A stretch of DNA of 64,000 nucleotides from Shewanella frigidimarina (GTDB lineage: Bacteria; Pseudomonadota; Gammaproteobacteria; Enterobacterales; Shewanellaceae). The position numbers and the translations under genes are program-made. Of this stretch, positions 28,240 to 37,160 are shown piece by piece (the stretch's first letter is position 1; every line of letters starts with the position of its first letter). A model generated the notes under the pieces. The model saw nothing but the letters and a program-made list of their open reading frames with translations, ran no database searches and was not told the origin of the DNA. Where the stretch lies: contig NZ_RKKE01000004.1 of assembly GCF_003797125.1 (NCBI RefSeq), forward strand, positions 62,001 to 126,000. Direction: 5' to 3'.

Positions 28240-28395
28240 CCTGTTCCTTAATCGACTTACACTTTTAAGATTGTTGTCAGTGTCTACCAACTATATAAAG
28301 AGCCTCGTTATCGACTATTTTTAGCCATATAATTCTATTACGTCATTAACATGCCGATAATGAACAAAAAGGATAAGCAGGTACCATATAATGGC

Positions 28396-28902
28396 CTACA
28401 ATAACGTAACAACCTTCCACTGGTTTTCTAAATAGGCCAGCTTGCAAGTCCCATAGCCTTGAATCGCTTCATTAGTCTTTGGTGATATCGTGTCGAAACG
28501 GTATGGAACCCACAACTCTAAGTCATGCCCACGCTGCTTAGCGTTGTCACTAACTAAACTGCTGCTAGAATTTTTAGCATCTTCAAACGCTAACGCCTCA
28601 TTTTCATCTATTTGATAATTATCGATACCTAAATATGATGTTTTAAAATATTTATCATGTAGCTCAGATAAATATACTTTTACTTGCTCATCCGTTGCTG
28701 GTATTGCAGCAAACACCTTTCTGAATAAGTTCACATCTTGATGTCTAACGACATCGACTGACGCTTTACACAGTGCATTCGGCTCTGATCGATCAATTTT
28801 TTTAGCAGCTGCCAACCTCTGAGTTAGATTTTCTTCATCAGAAGACCCCATTGAAGGCGTCGATATAAATAGTAATAAAATAATAGCGATCAATTTGTAC
28901 AT
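28396..28902 (-). CDS. Small exported protein, unknown family
   Basis: 168 residues. A signal peptide (YKLIAIILLLFISTPSMGSS) is followed by a soluble domain with two cysteines (ALCKASVDVV and YGTCKLAYL) and a C-terminal strand NQWKVVTLL, reminiscent of small SnoaL/NTF2-like or DUF4878-like exported domains but not assignable. AAGGATG precedes the ATG. It sits between two related membrane proteins, 85 and 156 bases away, all on the minus strand. Confidence 0.62.
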   Translation of the reverse strand: MYKLIAIILLLFISTPSMGSSDEENLTQRLAAAKKIDRSEPNALCKASVDVVRHQDVNLFRKVFAAIPATDEQVKVYLSELHDKYFKTSYLGIDNYQIDENEALAFEDAKNSSSSLVSDNAKQRGHDLELWVPYRFDTISPKTNEAIQGYGTCKLAYLENQWKVVTLL

Positions 28903-28987
28903 AAAAACATCCTTTTAATTTACGTTTTTGCTTTACTAACGCTTAAAAACTCACAATCAATCATGTATGCAATCAATTGAATATACA

Positions 28988-29668
28988 CTACAAAAAATAG
29001 TGTTTCACTAGCATGCCTGTGACAACCACATTGACTAAAACAGGGAATATTACGGCTATAATATTAGGCAAAAAAGCCCATGACCAATTGCCGTGCAGCG
29101 TTGTTAATGGGTAGTCGAAAAAACACAGCATGTAAACAATGTGTTTAAGCGGGAAATACATCGCATTAAGGATAATGACTTCACCGCTTTTTAGCTTAAT
29201 ATCACACGCGGTAATATGATTGCGCACATGTAAACGATGCATTTGTGATTTATATTTTACCGTGACGCGCTCAATGTCATCACGTTGTAACTCCAACTGC
29301 CCCACAGGCTTATTAATTATTGCATTCGCAGGAATGGCAATACGCTGCTGGCTCACATAGCAACGTAATGTCCCGCTAATACCGTAACGTCGCCTAACCA
29401 GCCAATACCGCCCTATTAAATAGACAGGTAATAATCCCACGTTGATTAATACTAATGCACGAGCAAGCTCAGTATTAGGAACACTAAGAGGTAGCACAGC
29501 CAAACCGACCATCAAAATAAGCAGTAACAACGAAACACCTAAAGACAGAGGGTAACCTATATTAGCCACATATAAACCCACGTCACTCTGTGCGTTAAAG
29601 TTACGCATCCCTTTAATATGCAGATTAAAAAATAACGATTTATCATCTAACTCAATTTTCTTAGCCAA
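28988..29668 (-). CDS. Membrane protein with a PH-like domain, intact copy
   Basis: About 227 residues, no named family. It has two adjacent helices (about 40-64 and 72-92), a beta-rich PH-like stretch (DIERVTVKYKSQMHRLHVR, then GEVIILNAMYFPL) and a C-terminal helix. The TTG at 29668 is chosen because GGGTGG lies upstream and because similarity to a decayed copy at 31086-31196 ends exactly here; a longer frame reaches 29764. First gene of the four-gene minus-strand group. Its C-terminal region is related to that of the protein at 27001. Confidence 0.6.
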   Translation of the reverse strand: MAKKIELDDKSLFFNLHIKGMRNFNAQSDVGLYVANIGYPLSLGVSLLLLILMVGLAVLPLSVPNTELARALVLINVGLLPVYLIGRYWLVRRRYGISGTLRCYVSQQRIAIPANAIINKPVGQLELQRDDIERVTVKYKSQMHRLHVRNHITACDIKLKSGEVIILNAMYFPLKHIVYMLCFFDYPLTTLHGNWSWAFLPNIIAVIFPVLVNVVVTGMLVKHYFL

Positions 29669-29855
29669 AACAATAATGCCACCCAATTTAATAATGAAAT
29701 AACTTACTGCCTTATCACTTGAATTACGATAGCCTTTTGTGACTATAAAAAACCTAAAACACATTATTTTAAACGATTAATTATTTTATAAGTTTGATAT
29801 CCAACTGCGATGAGTGGCGATGTTAATTTTATATGAAGCGCAAATTTAGTGGCTG

Positions 29856-30494
29856 CTAATGGATATTGTCTGACTGACATTGGTAGTCAAACTTGGGCAT
29901 TGACCAATGGTAGCGAATTGCGAGCATTCTAAAGCTAAAACCAAAGGTCAGCGCAACAGAAAGGTTTATCCATTCAACAACACCATTTAGCTTCATCACC
30001 ACATATAAAGCTGACGTTAGCAAAGCAACTAACGCATATAGCTCTTTCTTAAAAATAAGTGGCACTTGATTGCATAAAACATCACGAATAACGCCGCCAA
30101 AAACACCAGTCACGACCCCCATGGCAATCGCTATCTCAATGCTGTAACCCAGCATTAAGGTTTTCTGTGCTCCAACAATAGAAAATACCGCCAGACCAAG
30201 AGCGTCAATAGCCAGAAATAATCGTGATAAGTAACGCATTAACGGTGCAATCATCACTGTTAGTAGTGAGGCCGCCGCAACAGCTAACAAATAATGTGCA
30301 TTTTCAACCCATATTAGGGGATAGTTACCCAGAAGCATGTCACGCAGAGTGCCACCACCAATAGCGGTCACACAACCAATAATCACCACACCAAAAAGGT
30401 CCATCTTTTTTCTACCAGCGGCCAGGGCGCCCGTCATCGCTTCAGCTAATACACCGATGAACCACAAAATACTGATTACTTTTACTTCTAACAT
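29856..30494 (-). CDS. Trimeric intracellular cation channel (UPF0126/YadS-YicG) family protein
   Basis: 212 residues with about seven membrane helices. The repeated motif GCVTAIGGGTLRDMLLG and its partner GVVTGVFGGVIRDVLCNQVP are the paired glycine-rich repeats of the UPF0126/TRIC family. Family members form trimeric cation channels in the inner membrane; the ion is not settled here. It appears to be a single-gene unit upstream of the four-gene cluster, with 187 bases between. Confidence 0.88.
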   Translation of the reverse strand: MLEVKVISILWFIGVLAEAMTGALAAGRKKMDLFGVVIIGCVTAIGGGTLRDMLLGNYPLIWVENAHYLLAVAAASLLTVMIAPLMRYLSRLFLAIDALGLAVFSIVGAQKTLMLGYSIEIAIAMGVVTGVFGGVIRDVLCNQVPLIFKKELYALVALLTSALYVVMKLNGVVEWINLSVALTFGFSFRMLAIRYHWSMPKFDYQCQSDNIH

Positions 30495-30797
30495 AAGATA
30501 ATTCTAGCTAACCAAAAGGAAGCTGATTCTGCCCGTATCTCAACATAAAATACAGCGATAAATATTATTTTTCACATTACTTAATCTAATGTATATATTA
30601 TTATTTTTTGACTGTAACTCATTTTATTTAGGAGCTTTTGAAAATTAATGAATAGTTTTAATAATTTATAAAATCAATAACACATCTTTATAGCGGCTTG
30701 ACTAGAAAATAACTAATGATGAGATGGACAATCTCGAATACGGTGTCAATGCACCAAACTGATGTTGAACCATACCGTTACTTAAGGAGCGTTCACC
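30495..30797. other. AT-rich intergenic stretch before the IS110 remnant
   Basis: No ORF was recognised. The last 90 bases before the decayed transposase start are probably the left end of the former element, but no terminal repeat can be drawn. Confidence 0.35.
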
Positions 30798-31076
30798 ATG
30801 AAAATTATCACTATTGCGATTGATTTGATAAAAATGTATTTCAAATCCTTGGAATGAATTGCCATGTAAAGCTAGCCTTCAATAAGCGTTGAAATCGCAC
30901 TCAACAGACCGAGTTTATGCTGTAACAATCCCATTATGATGTCATCTTAGAGGCCTGTTATTCATCTTATTGCTGGGAATGTAAGTTTATCGCTATGAGA
31001 TACAACGTTAAGCCCATTCCTGCCTAGCATGTCGATCTGTTCGTGCGAGGCAGTAAAATAACAGTGAAAGACTTAA
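30798..31076 (+). mobile_element. Decayed IS110-family transposase (5' part only)
   Basis: The start MKIITIAIDL matches the IS110 DEDD-type N-terminus. After frameshifts, a second frame gives YDVILEACYSSYCWECKFIA, then MRYNVKPIPA, a stop, and HVDLFVRGSK. These correspond to the conserved EACYSSHYW, KLIPAQHV and FVRGNKND segments of the family. Two or more frameshifts and an in-frame stop make it inactive. It ends abruptly next to a decayed gene copy at 31086, so most of the transposase is missing. Confidence 0.8.
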
Positions 31077-31085
31077 AGATAGGAG

Positions 31086-31196
31086 GACCTAAATTCGCGG
31101 CATATAAACCCATGTCATTTTGTGCGTTAAAATCACGCACTATTTTTATGTACTGATTAAAAAACAAAATTTATTATCTAATTCAATTTTCTTAAC
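31086..31196 (-). pseudogene. Decayed duplicate of the membrane protein gene at 28988-29668
   Basis: The stretch aligns almost without gaps with 29554-29667: shared blocks include CATATAAACCCA, TGTGCGTTAAA, GATTAAAAAA and TCAATTTTCTTA. It corresponds to the first 35-38 residues of the intact gene (KKIELDDK in the intact copy, KKIELDNK here). Only the N-terminal part remains, placed directly after the IS110 remnant, 1.4 kb upstream of the intact copy and in the same orientation. Confidence 0.75.
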
Positions 31197-31484
31197 CCTA
31201 TTCATCACTAATTAACGATTGTTATTACCTAAACAAGTATTTGATCACGTCGTTATCATTCATAATGTATTTCCCGCTGCCACCCAAATATTCATACAGA
31301 TCTATTGCCTACCAACAACCACATACCTTTAGGTGTATCGCGAGGACAAAAAACATCAAAAGCAATAATCACTCTGTAATTCTAATAGCAATACATTTAC
31401 ACCTTAGTGATGTTTGAATATCTTATGGGGACTTAATGTTTTTTCTCAATATTACTGGATACTTTATTTCAACAGGGAGTTGAT

Positions 31485-32933
31485 ATGTTAAAACCCGCGC
31501 TTATGTCATTGGCAGTCATCATGGCGGCAATGCCAGCAATGAATGCTTATTCAGCAACATCACAAGAATTGTTTTCTGAGCCTAAAGAGGTAAAAGAAAC
31601 AAAAAATGAACTTAGACACTTTACGCCGGTGCAATTGATCACCTCAATTGACGATAAAAATATTCAGTCAAAAGAAATAAAAGGTAAACTGACTAGAACC
31701 AACTATGAGCTACCGCCGTCTTATACGCCGGCTCATTTAATTAATAACTATAAAAACCAGCTCAAGACATTAAATGCCAGCATCCTCTTTGAATGTGAGC
31801 AAACAAGTTGTGGTAACGAGGATAGATTACATCGCTTTTTGAAGCCGCTCAATACGACTTCAAAAAAGTCGCCAGCGTTAATAACTGCCTATATCACCCT
31901 TCCTAAAAAACAAATTTACGTATCGATATATGCGGCTAGTTGGGCTCGTTACACCAACTTAGAGATCGATATTATAGAAGTCCTCGATGAACCATTAGAT
32001 TTGGTGACCACTAACCAGAGCTATTTATCACAAGAAGTGAGTGAAATAGCAGTAACTGACAATAGTAAAAAAGATGAAAAAAACTCTGCTGATCATCCAA
32101 TGTTGACTCGTATACCTGGAGCTTATATTGATGAATATACCAGCCATAGTTTTGGACAAACCGCCGTATTAATAGGCAAAAATGGCAAAAAATTTGAGAC
32201 TAAGATGTTAGACGGAAAAATAACTGATATTGGCTACGTGTTACCTCGCACTTATTCTGAATACGAGATAAATGCAAATTATCAAAACGCGTTAACTAAG
32301 CTTGGCTTTAACGAAGTTTATGCTTGTACCGCTGAGCTATGTGGCCGAAAAACAGAAATGTATGATGCCTTAAAATTACTCATGTCCAACGGTATGGACG
32401 ACAGCCAGTTTTATCGTCTGTATAAGTTAGATCGGCCCGAGGGAAATGTATATGTCATGGTGTATGTTATTGGCTATTCAGGGCGATTATCCGCTGAAAT
32501 CAGGATCATTGAAGAAACCACATTAAACAATAACCGTGTGGGAATTGATTTGCAGGGCTTAACCGACGAGATAGCCAAAACCGGCCATGTGGCGCTAGAT
32601 GGTTTGCTGTTTAAATATGATAGCGATGAATTACTGCCAGAAGCTTATCCGATTGTTGAAGTGGTAGCTCAATACCTACAAACACACCCTAAACAGCTGT
32701 TTTATGTTGTAGGACACTCAGACGACCAGGGCTCGCAAGCTTATAACCAAACCTTGTCAGAAAAACGCGCGACTGCAATTAAAACCCGTTTGATCAAACA
32801 GTTCTCTATTGCTGCACAACAAGTTGAAGCCAAAGGGGTTGGTGAGTACTCGCCTATTGCCAATAATCTTGATGAAGCGGGCCAGAAACAAAACCGCCGC
32901 GTTGAGTTAGTGATACGTTCAGATAATAAATAA
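31485..32933 (+). CDS. OmpA-family protein with two tandem DUF4892-like domains
   Basis: 482 residues: a signal peptide (cleaved near NAYSA), two related N-terminal units and a C-terminal OmpA peptidoglycan-binding domain. The units (about residues 35-170 and 205-345) each contain a YELPPSYTPAHLINNYKN-type helix, a small disulfide-like C-x5-C pair (CEQTSCG, CTAELCG) and a strand ending in EIDIIE or EIRIIE. The OmpA part reads VALDGLLFKYDSDELL, VVGHSDDQGS and QNRRVELVI. GGGAG precedes the ATG. It probably tethers an outer-membrane or periplasmic module to peptidoglycan. Confidence 0.8.
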   Translation: MLKPALMSLAVIMAAMPAMNAYSATSQELFSEPKEVKETKNELRHFTPVQLITSIDDKNIQSKEIKGKLTRTNYELPPSYTPAHLINNYKNQLKTLNASILFECEQTSCGNEDRLHRFLKPLNTTSKKSPALITAYITLPKKQIYVSIYAASWARYTNLEIDIIEVLDEPLDLVTTNQSYLSQEVSEIAVTDNSKKDEKNSADHPMLTRIPGAYIDEYTSHSFGQTAVLIGKNGKKFETKMLDGKITDIGYVLPRTYSEYEINANYQNALTKLGFNEVYACTAELCGRKTEMYDALKLLMSNGMDDSQFYRLYKLDRPEGNVYVMVYVIGYSGRLSAEIRIIEETTLNNNRVGIDLQGLTDEIAKTGHVALDGLLFKYDSDELLPEAYPIVEVVAQYLQTHPKQLFYVVGHSDDQGSQAYNQTLSEKRATAIKTRLIKQFSIAAQQVEAKGVGEYSPIANNLDEAGQKQNRRVELVIRSDNK

Positions 32934-32976
32934 CCTCTGCTACGGATAATAAATAATTATCTCACTGGAGAAGTAA

Positions 32977-33010
32977 TAATAGAAAGGTAGCCTAGGCTAC
33001 CTTTCTATTA
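32977..33010. terminator. 34-bp perfect palindrome
   Basis: TAATAGAAAGGTAGCCT followed directly by its exact reverse complement, centred between 32993 and 32994. As RNA it is a 15-16 bp stem with almost no loop. It probably ends the OmpA-family gene, and may serve the opposite strand too. Confidence 0.65.
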
Positions 33011-33078
33011 ACTAAAAATATTTTACTTACCAGACTCAAGGTTAATACGTAGTCTGTATTTAGTCCTGAATTTAGTTC

Positions 33079-33120
33079 TTAACTCAATCCTTAACTCAAC
33101 TCTTAACTCAGCCCTTAACT
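33079..33120. repeat. Degenerate 12-bp tandem repeat
   Basis: TTAACTCAATCC, TTAACTCAACTC, TTAACTCAGCCC, then a partial TTAACT. Weaker units (TTTAGTCCTGAA, TTTAGTTC) precede from about 33059. It is intergenic between convergent genes and has the same period as tracts at 40692 and 61590. Confidence 0.75.
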
Positions 33121-33121
33121 T

Positions 33122-33163
33122 ATTATTGTGATTAACGCTGAAGCGTTAAATAACCACAATAAT
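33122..33163. other. Long hairpin in convergent intergenic region
   Basis: ATTATTGTG pairs with CACAATAAT, and inside it TTAACGCT pairs with AGCGTTAA around GA. No T-run follows, so it is not a typical terminator. Confidence 0.5.
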
Positions 33164-33210
33164 ATCCATCAGATTGACAATAAAACTCCGGTAATAAACC
33201 AGCAATATCC

Positions 33211-33250
33211 CAGTCGTACCAATGACAATATTTCGTCATTGGTACGACTG
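33211..33250. terminator. 16-bp perfect stem hairpin
   Basis: CAGTCGTACCAATGAC and GTCATTGGTACGACTG with an 8-base loop. It lies 48 bases after the stop of the minus-strand lipoprotein gene and could form its 3' end; no U-run is present. Confidence 0.55.
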
Positions 33251-33297
33251 AGTCCAAGCCTGAATTAACAGGTAACTACGCCATAAGTTAGCCAGTG

Positions 33298-33690
33298 TTA
33301 CTCGGCTCGGCAGGTGGTTATTTGCAATATTTTACGTTGGCCGCTTTTGGCGTGCTCAAGCAAGCATGTATCGCCATGAATAAGCAGCTGTACACTCTCT
33401 GGCATCACGATTGAGCGCCCCATTAATAAACGACCATTAGTGTCTTTGTGCATTGCAGGTTCAATAGACAAGACACTGGTGTCTGTAAACGCGCTTTGAG
33501 CAATCATCACATGGTCTGTATTCAACAAACTGGCAATAGCCGCTTGTAGTTCGTCCACACTGGCACTATTTGGGGACGTGATTAGCGCAGGAACCGCTCT
33601 ATCGTTTACGGCCGTTGAAGTGCCACACCCCATAAAAGCCGTGGAAAACATGACTACAGCGATAAGTAAACCAGAAGGTAAACGGGACAT
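33298..33690 (-). CDS. Small lipoprotein, partner of the S41 peptidase
   Basis: 130 residues with a lipoprotein signal (lipobox AFMGC near residue 22) and a soluble domain containing two cysteines near the end (DTCLLEH and ITTCRAE). No named family is recognised. Its ATG overlaps the stop of the preceding peptidase gene by one base (TAATG), so the pair is translationally coupled and the products probably work together, perhaps as protease and inhibitor or adaptor. This pairing is inference. Confidence 0.7.
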   Translation of the reverse strand: MSRLPSGLLIAVVMFSTAFMGCGTSTAVNDRAVPALITSPNSASVDELQAAIASLLNTDHVMIAQSAFTDTSVLSIEPAMHKDTNGRLLMGRSIVMPESVQLLIHGDTCLLEHAKSGQRKILQITTCRAE

Positions 33691-35279
33691 TACATGGCTC
33701 CTGTCGACATTATCCGATTATTTTTAAGCAATGTTGAGTTACGGTCATCTTTCAACATAAAGCCTTTATCCATCATTGTTGGGGCCGCTGACACTTTAGC
33801 CGCTGATGAAGTCAGCGCTGGACACTGGTTATTATCACGGTAAAACAATGCGGCGCTTAAGAGTCGCTCATTGGTATCACCAAGCGCATGGTTTAAATCA
33901 TCGCTTAGCGCACAACCTTTAATTTCACTGTCGAGTGTTGGACTTGTAGTGGGCACAAAACCATCTGAATAATCACCAAAACCTTTATCGTTCACACCTT
34001 TAAATTGAATGCTAAAGTAAGTGGTGCCGCAGTTTGGTGTTGGGTAAAACCCATAAGGTTTTCCGCACGTTGTGCCACCAATTTGAATCACTTCAATATC
34101 AATACCACGCAGGCTATTCATCAATGCTTCACTGGCCGAGCAAGTATCTGCTGTTGTTAATACATAAAGCCGCTTAAGGTTTAGTGAAGGCAGTGTAATC
34201 CCTGCACGCAGCAACCCAGTATTAAAGCCTATTGTTTCCGGAATAAACGGCGTTGGCTCGAGTATTGCTCTAGTTACTGGGTCAATAGTTCGATATTTAT
34301 CATTAAAACTGGTGCGTTCAAATATGCGATTATTGGTCGCGGTATCACCTGCTATCATGTAACCCAGCTGACTCGCTAAGGCGAGTAAACCGCCACCGTT
34401 GTAGCGTAAATCTAGGACTAAATCTTCTACATCCGCTTCGCTTAACGTGGTGATAGCATCAAACAACCCTCGCTCAGCAGTCGCTATATGAGAGTTAAAT
34501 TGTAAGTATCCAATCTTGCCGCTTGCGGTTTGGATCACTTGGGTATTTTGCACCGGGGTAGAGATAACGGTGGTGGCCGACAATATGACATTGCGATCGA
34601 CACTGGCATTGAGATCTCGCACGGTAAATGTCGTTTGTTTGCCACTTTGAGTTGGGAACAACCCTGCATTTAATGTATCTATACTTGCACTATCGTCAGC
34701 ATTCGCCACATTGACGCCATCTACAGCAACAATAATAGCGCCGCGATTTATTCCCGCGGCCACTGCTGGTGAATTAGGTTCGCTATAAGTAATGGTGACC
34801 TGACGTTTTACCCCTGCAGATGCATTGCGAAGTGACAGGTTAAATCCGTAACCGAATGATGCGCCAGATTGATTTAATTGCTCCCATTCATCAGTCGGCA
34901 TTGAGAAATGAAACTTATCTTTTACATTACCGGTTTCAGACAGTTCATCTGTGATTAATAAATCAAAGTATTGCGCTACGGTATAAGGAGCTGGATCGCG
35001 ATCGAAAATTTCATCGTACCAAAGGTAAGTGTCGTTACTCCATGAGCGAAGCCAAAGCTTTTCGGTGAGTTCAGATCCAGTTTGATCGGCCTTGCACTGT
35101 AATGCGATCTCAGCGTATGGAGTAAATTGGCCCTTGGTCCAAGTAATGCTACTGGTGTCTGTCACCGGAGGTGTGACATTATTACTGGCTGACTCGCTTC
35201 CCCCACCACTGCAACCTGCAACGGTTAAACTGGCGGCAACCAATAACGGAGTGATAGCTTTCCTAAAAAGTAACTGCAT
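33690..35279 (-). CDS. S41 family peptidase, lipoprotein
   Basis: 529 residues. Lipobox VAGC near residue 23, then a helical cap, a PDZ domain (GYGFNLSLRNASAGVKRQVT and SPAVAAGINRGAIIVAVDGV) and the S41 core: LVLDLRYNGGGLLALA and the nucleophile region TADTCSASEALMNSLRG. GGTTCGKPYGFY follows. These are features of C-terminal-processing-type and tricorn-like proteases. It is probably anchored in the periplasmic face of a membrane. AAAGGA precedes the ATG. Confidence 0.85.
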   Translation of the reverse strand: MQLLFRKAITPLLVAASLTVAGCSGGGSESASNNVTPPVTDTSSITWTKGQFTPYAEIALQCKADQTGSELTEKLWLRSWSNDTYLWYDEIFDRDPAPYTVAQYFDLLITDELSETGNVKDKFHFSMPTDEWEQLNQSGASFGYGFNLSLRNASAGVKRQVTITYSEPNSPAVAAGINRGAIIVAVDGVNVANADDSASIDTLNAGLFPTQSGKQTTFTVRDLNASVDRNVILSATTVISTPVQNTQVIQTASGKIGYLQFNSHIATAERGLFDAITTLSEADVEDLVLDLRYNGGGLLALASQLGYMIAGDTATNNRIFERTSFNDKYRTIDPVTRAILEPTPFIPETIGFNTGLLRAGITLPSLNLKRLYVLTTADTCSASEALMNSLRGIDIEVIQIGGTTCGKPYGFYPTPNCGTTYFSIQFKGVNDKGFGDYSDGFVPTTSPTLDSEIKGCALSDDLNHALGDTNERLLSAALFYRDNNQCPALTSSAAKVSAAPTMMDKGFMLKDDRNSTLLKNNRIMSTGAM

Positions 35280-36102
35280 TAATATTCCTTTATTTTACTT
35301 TATGTTAGTCATTTTCATTACAAATAACTGCATTAGAATGCAACAGTATATTAACGCAAATGATTTACTAAAATACAGAGAATGATCAATAAATGAATTG
35401 ATTATCGCGCTGCGAGTTCATCTTGCGAGAACCATGTCTTTGTCTACCCACGATATTGTTAAAGGACTGTTTCCGTAAGTAGTGTTCATCCTAGGATAAA
35501 CACAAAAAATCAATTCCACCTTCGCAAAATCATCAATAGACATTACTTACCAATTACTTATCAATTGCTTATGACAATACCCATTGATAAGAAATCGTTC
35601 AGGCTGTAGCGATTACATACATCACACACTGTTTAACAATAAACGTTGGGCAGCGGTAGCTTACACCTCGATAGCCCCCCCAAAATTGGGACAAGTGATC
35701 TATAAAACAGTATAAGAACTTGTTTACGTGTTGAAAAATTGGGATGGAGGAAACTAAATACACATTTAAAATTAAACTAAATTTACTATTTTTTAAAATC
35801 TTTAAAAACACTACACAAACTATAAATCAACTTATGGATATCATTAACAAAATAATCAAAATAACATTAATCGACAATATTAAACCAACAATATCAACTT
35901 AATAATATTACTGAGCTGAAGTTATAACAAAAATACAATTTAACAAATAAAAATATTACTTAAATTAAGATTTACTCAATATATCATTATGTAGCTGGCG
36001 TTATAGAAGCCGTATTATAGAATCCATATTAAATAAATGTTTCTCTTAAAAAAATTCATTAGCAAGCCGTTTGTATTATTAGACTTGCTAAATACTATGA
36101 GC
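35280..36102. other. Long AT-rich gap, no gene recognised
   Basis: About 820 bases. An imperfect palindrome GTGTTCATCC-TAGGATAAACAC lies near 35485-35506. Around 35680-35700 a run of C followed by AAAATTGGGACAAGTG resembles an IS3-type terminal repeat, without a partner. The rest is almost pure AT-rich sequence. Confidence 0.4.
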
Positions 36103-36546
36103 TTACCTTAACACTAAGTGAGTTAATAACTGCGACTGAGTCAATAATGCGACATTTTTTTGTTGCTGGCCATTAACACTCAACGTGACTTGTGGATTAT
36201 CTAAAAATTCACGGGCATCTTCTGCACTATAAATTTCAGGTGTAGCAAGCTCATAACGTTGATTTTCAGCGACGTCTAATGTGAGGTACAAGGATTCTGA
36301 ACGAACCCAATGGCCTGAATCATCTGCATTATCTTGGAATAAATCACGATAATTAATTTCAACCAATTGTTGCCCATGGCTAAGTCCAATCGTATTTTTT
36401 ATACTGACGTTCTGACCATTAACGGTTTCAACTATCATTGAGTCTGGTACTGTAATACTCGATGCTTGAGCTGGCATGCAAAATAATAGCGTTAAGCCTA
36501 CGGTAGTTGAGGTGAGTAACATCTTTACAGAAAATGAAGTCGTCAT
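36103..36546 (-). CDS. DUF2057 (YccT/CsgI-like) exported protein
   Basis: About 147 residues: a signal peptide (MLLTSTTVGLTLLFCMPAQAS) followed by SITVPDSMIVETVNGQNVS, HGQQLVEINYRDLF and a C-terminal helix (LLTQSQLLTHLVL). These match the DUF2057 family, whose E. coli member YccT/CsgI restrains curli assembly. ATG 36546 is chosen because GGATGG lies upstream; the frame opens 23 codons earlier. A palindrome lies 20-40 bases upstream. No csgBA genes are in the window. Confidence 0.75.
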   Translation of the reverse strand: MTTSFSVKMLLTSTTVGLTLLFCMPAQASSITVPDSMIVETVNGQNVSIKNTIGLSHGQQLVEINYRDLFQDNADDSGHWVRSESLYLTLDVAENQRYELATPEIYSAEDAREFLDNPQVTLSVNGQQQKNVALLTQSQLLTHLVLR

Positions 36547-37160
36547 AATAATATCCATCCATATTTCATACTTAACGATTAAGTATGTTGGTATTAATGT
36601 AAAGGACCTCTGCATATAACAATAAATTTCAATTTTTTATATTTAAAAAAATTATCACCCATTAACATCACTAATCTCTCTTTATCTTATTGTATTAATG
36701 ATGGTTAACATTTTAAATATGTAAACTGCTATAAAACTCATAGACCAAATTTCAACCAGCACTCACTAATGCCGAGTAAGTAACGCACTTGACCAACAAA
36801 AAAATTTGAAGAGTCATTCAACATACTCCAGTTCATCCTCAGTAAGTACAACTATGCGCAGTTACAACTAAGTCGTGTCTTTGAGCCACTGTGACAGTGG
36901 ATAAAAATGAAGTTGATATATTGCACTTCACATCACATCACATCACTTGATGAAGATTAAGTCACACAGAAACACCGTTTAACGACTAAACTTTGTCATG
37001 CCGTTTATAAAAACAGTTTGCTCAGATTCCAAATACTGCAGGAGTTTGACATCAATGGCAAAAACCTTATTAACACAATGATAAAAATAGATTTATTTTT
37101 TATTATTATCAGATTTGAACTACAGTAAAAGAAGGCAATGCCCTTTTATGTGGGGAAGAA
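36547..37160. other. Divergent intergenic region
   Basis: About 610 AT-rich bases between divergent genes. It contains a small hairpin CCACTG-TGA-CAGTGG at 36886-36900 and three CATCA units at 36931-36945. No known operator was recognised beyond the palindrome at 36567-36587. Confidence 0.4.
36567..36587. promoter_or_regulatory. Palindrome upstream of the DUF2057 gene
   Basis: CATACTTAA-CGA-TTAAGTATG, 9-bp perfect arms, 21 bases before the start codon at 36546. It is a good operator or 5' UTR hairpin candidate; the binding protein is unknown. Confidence 0.45.

Noticed and set aside
30495..30797. Search for IS110 terminal repeats around the transposase fossil
   Set aside because: No repeat or second end could be drawn, so only the coding remnant is reported.
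33079..33120. 12-bp repeat as a CRISPR array
   Set aside because: Units are adjacent without spacers and far too short.
35675..35705. C-run followed by AAAATTGGGACAAGTG, like an IS3-type terminal repeat
   Set aside because: No matching opposite end and no transposase-like frame within 1 kb.
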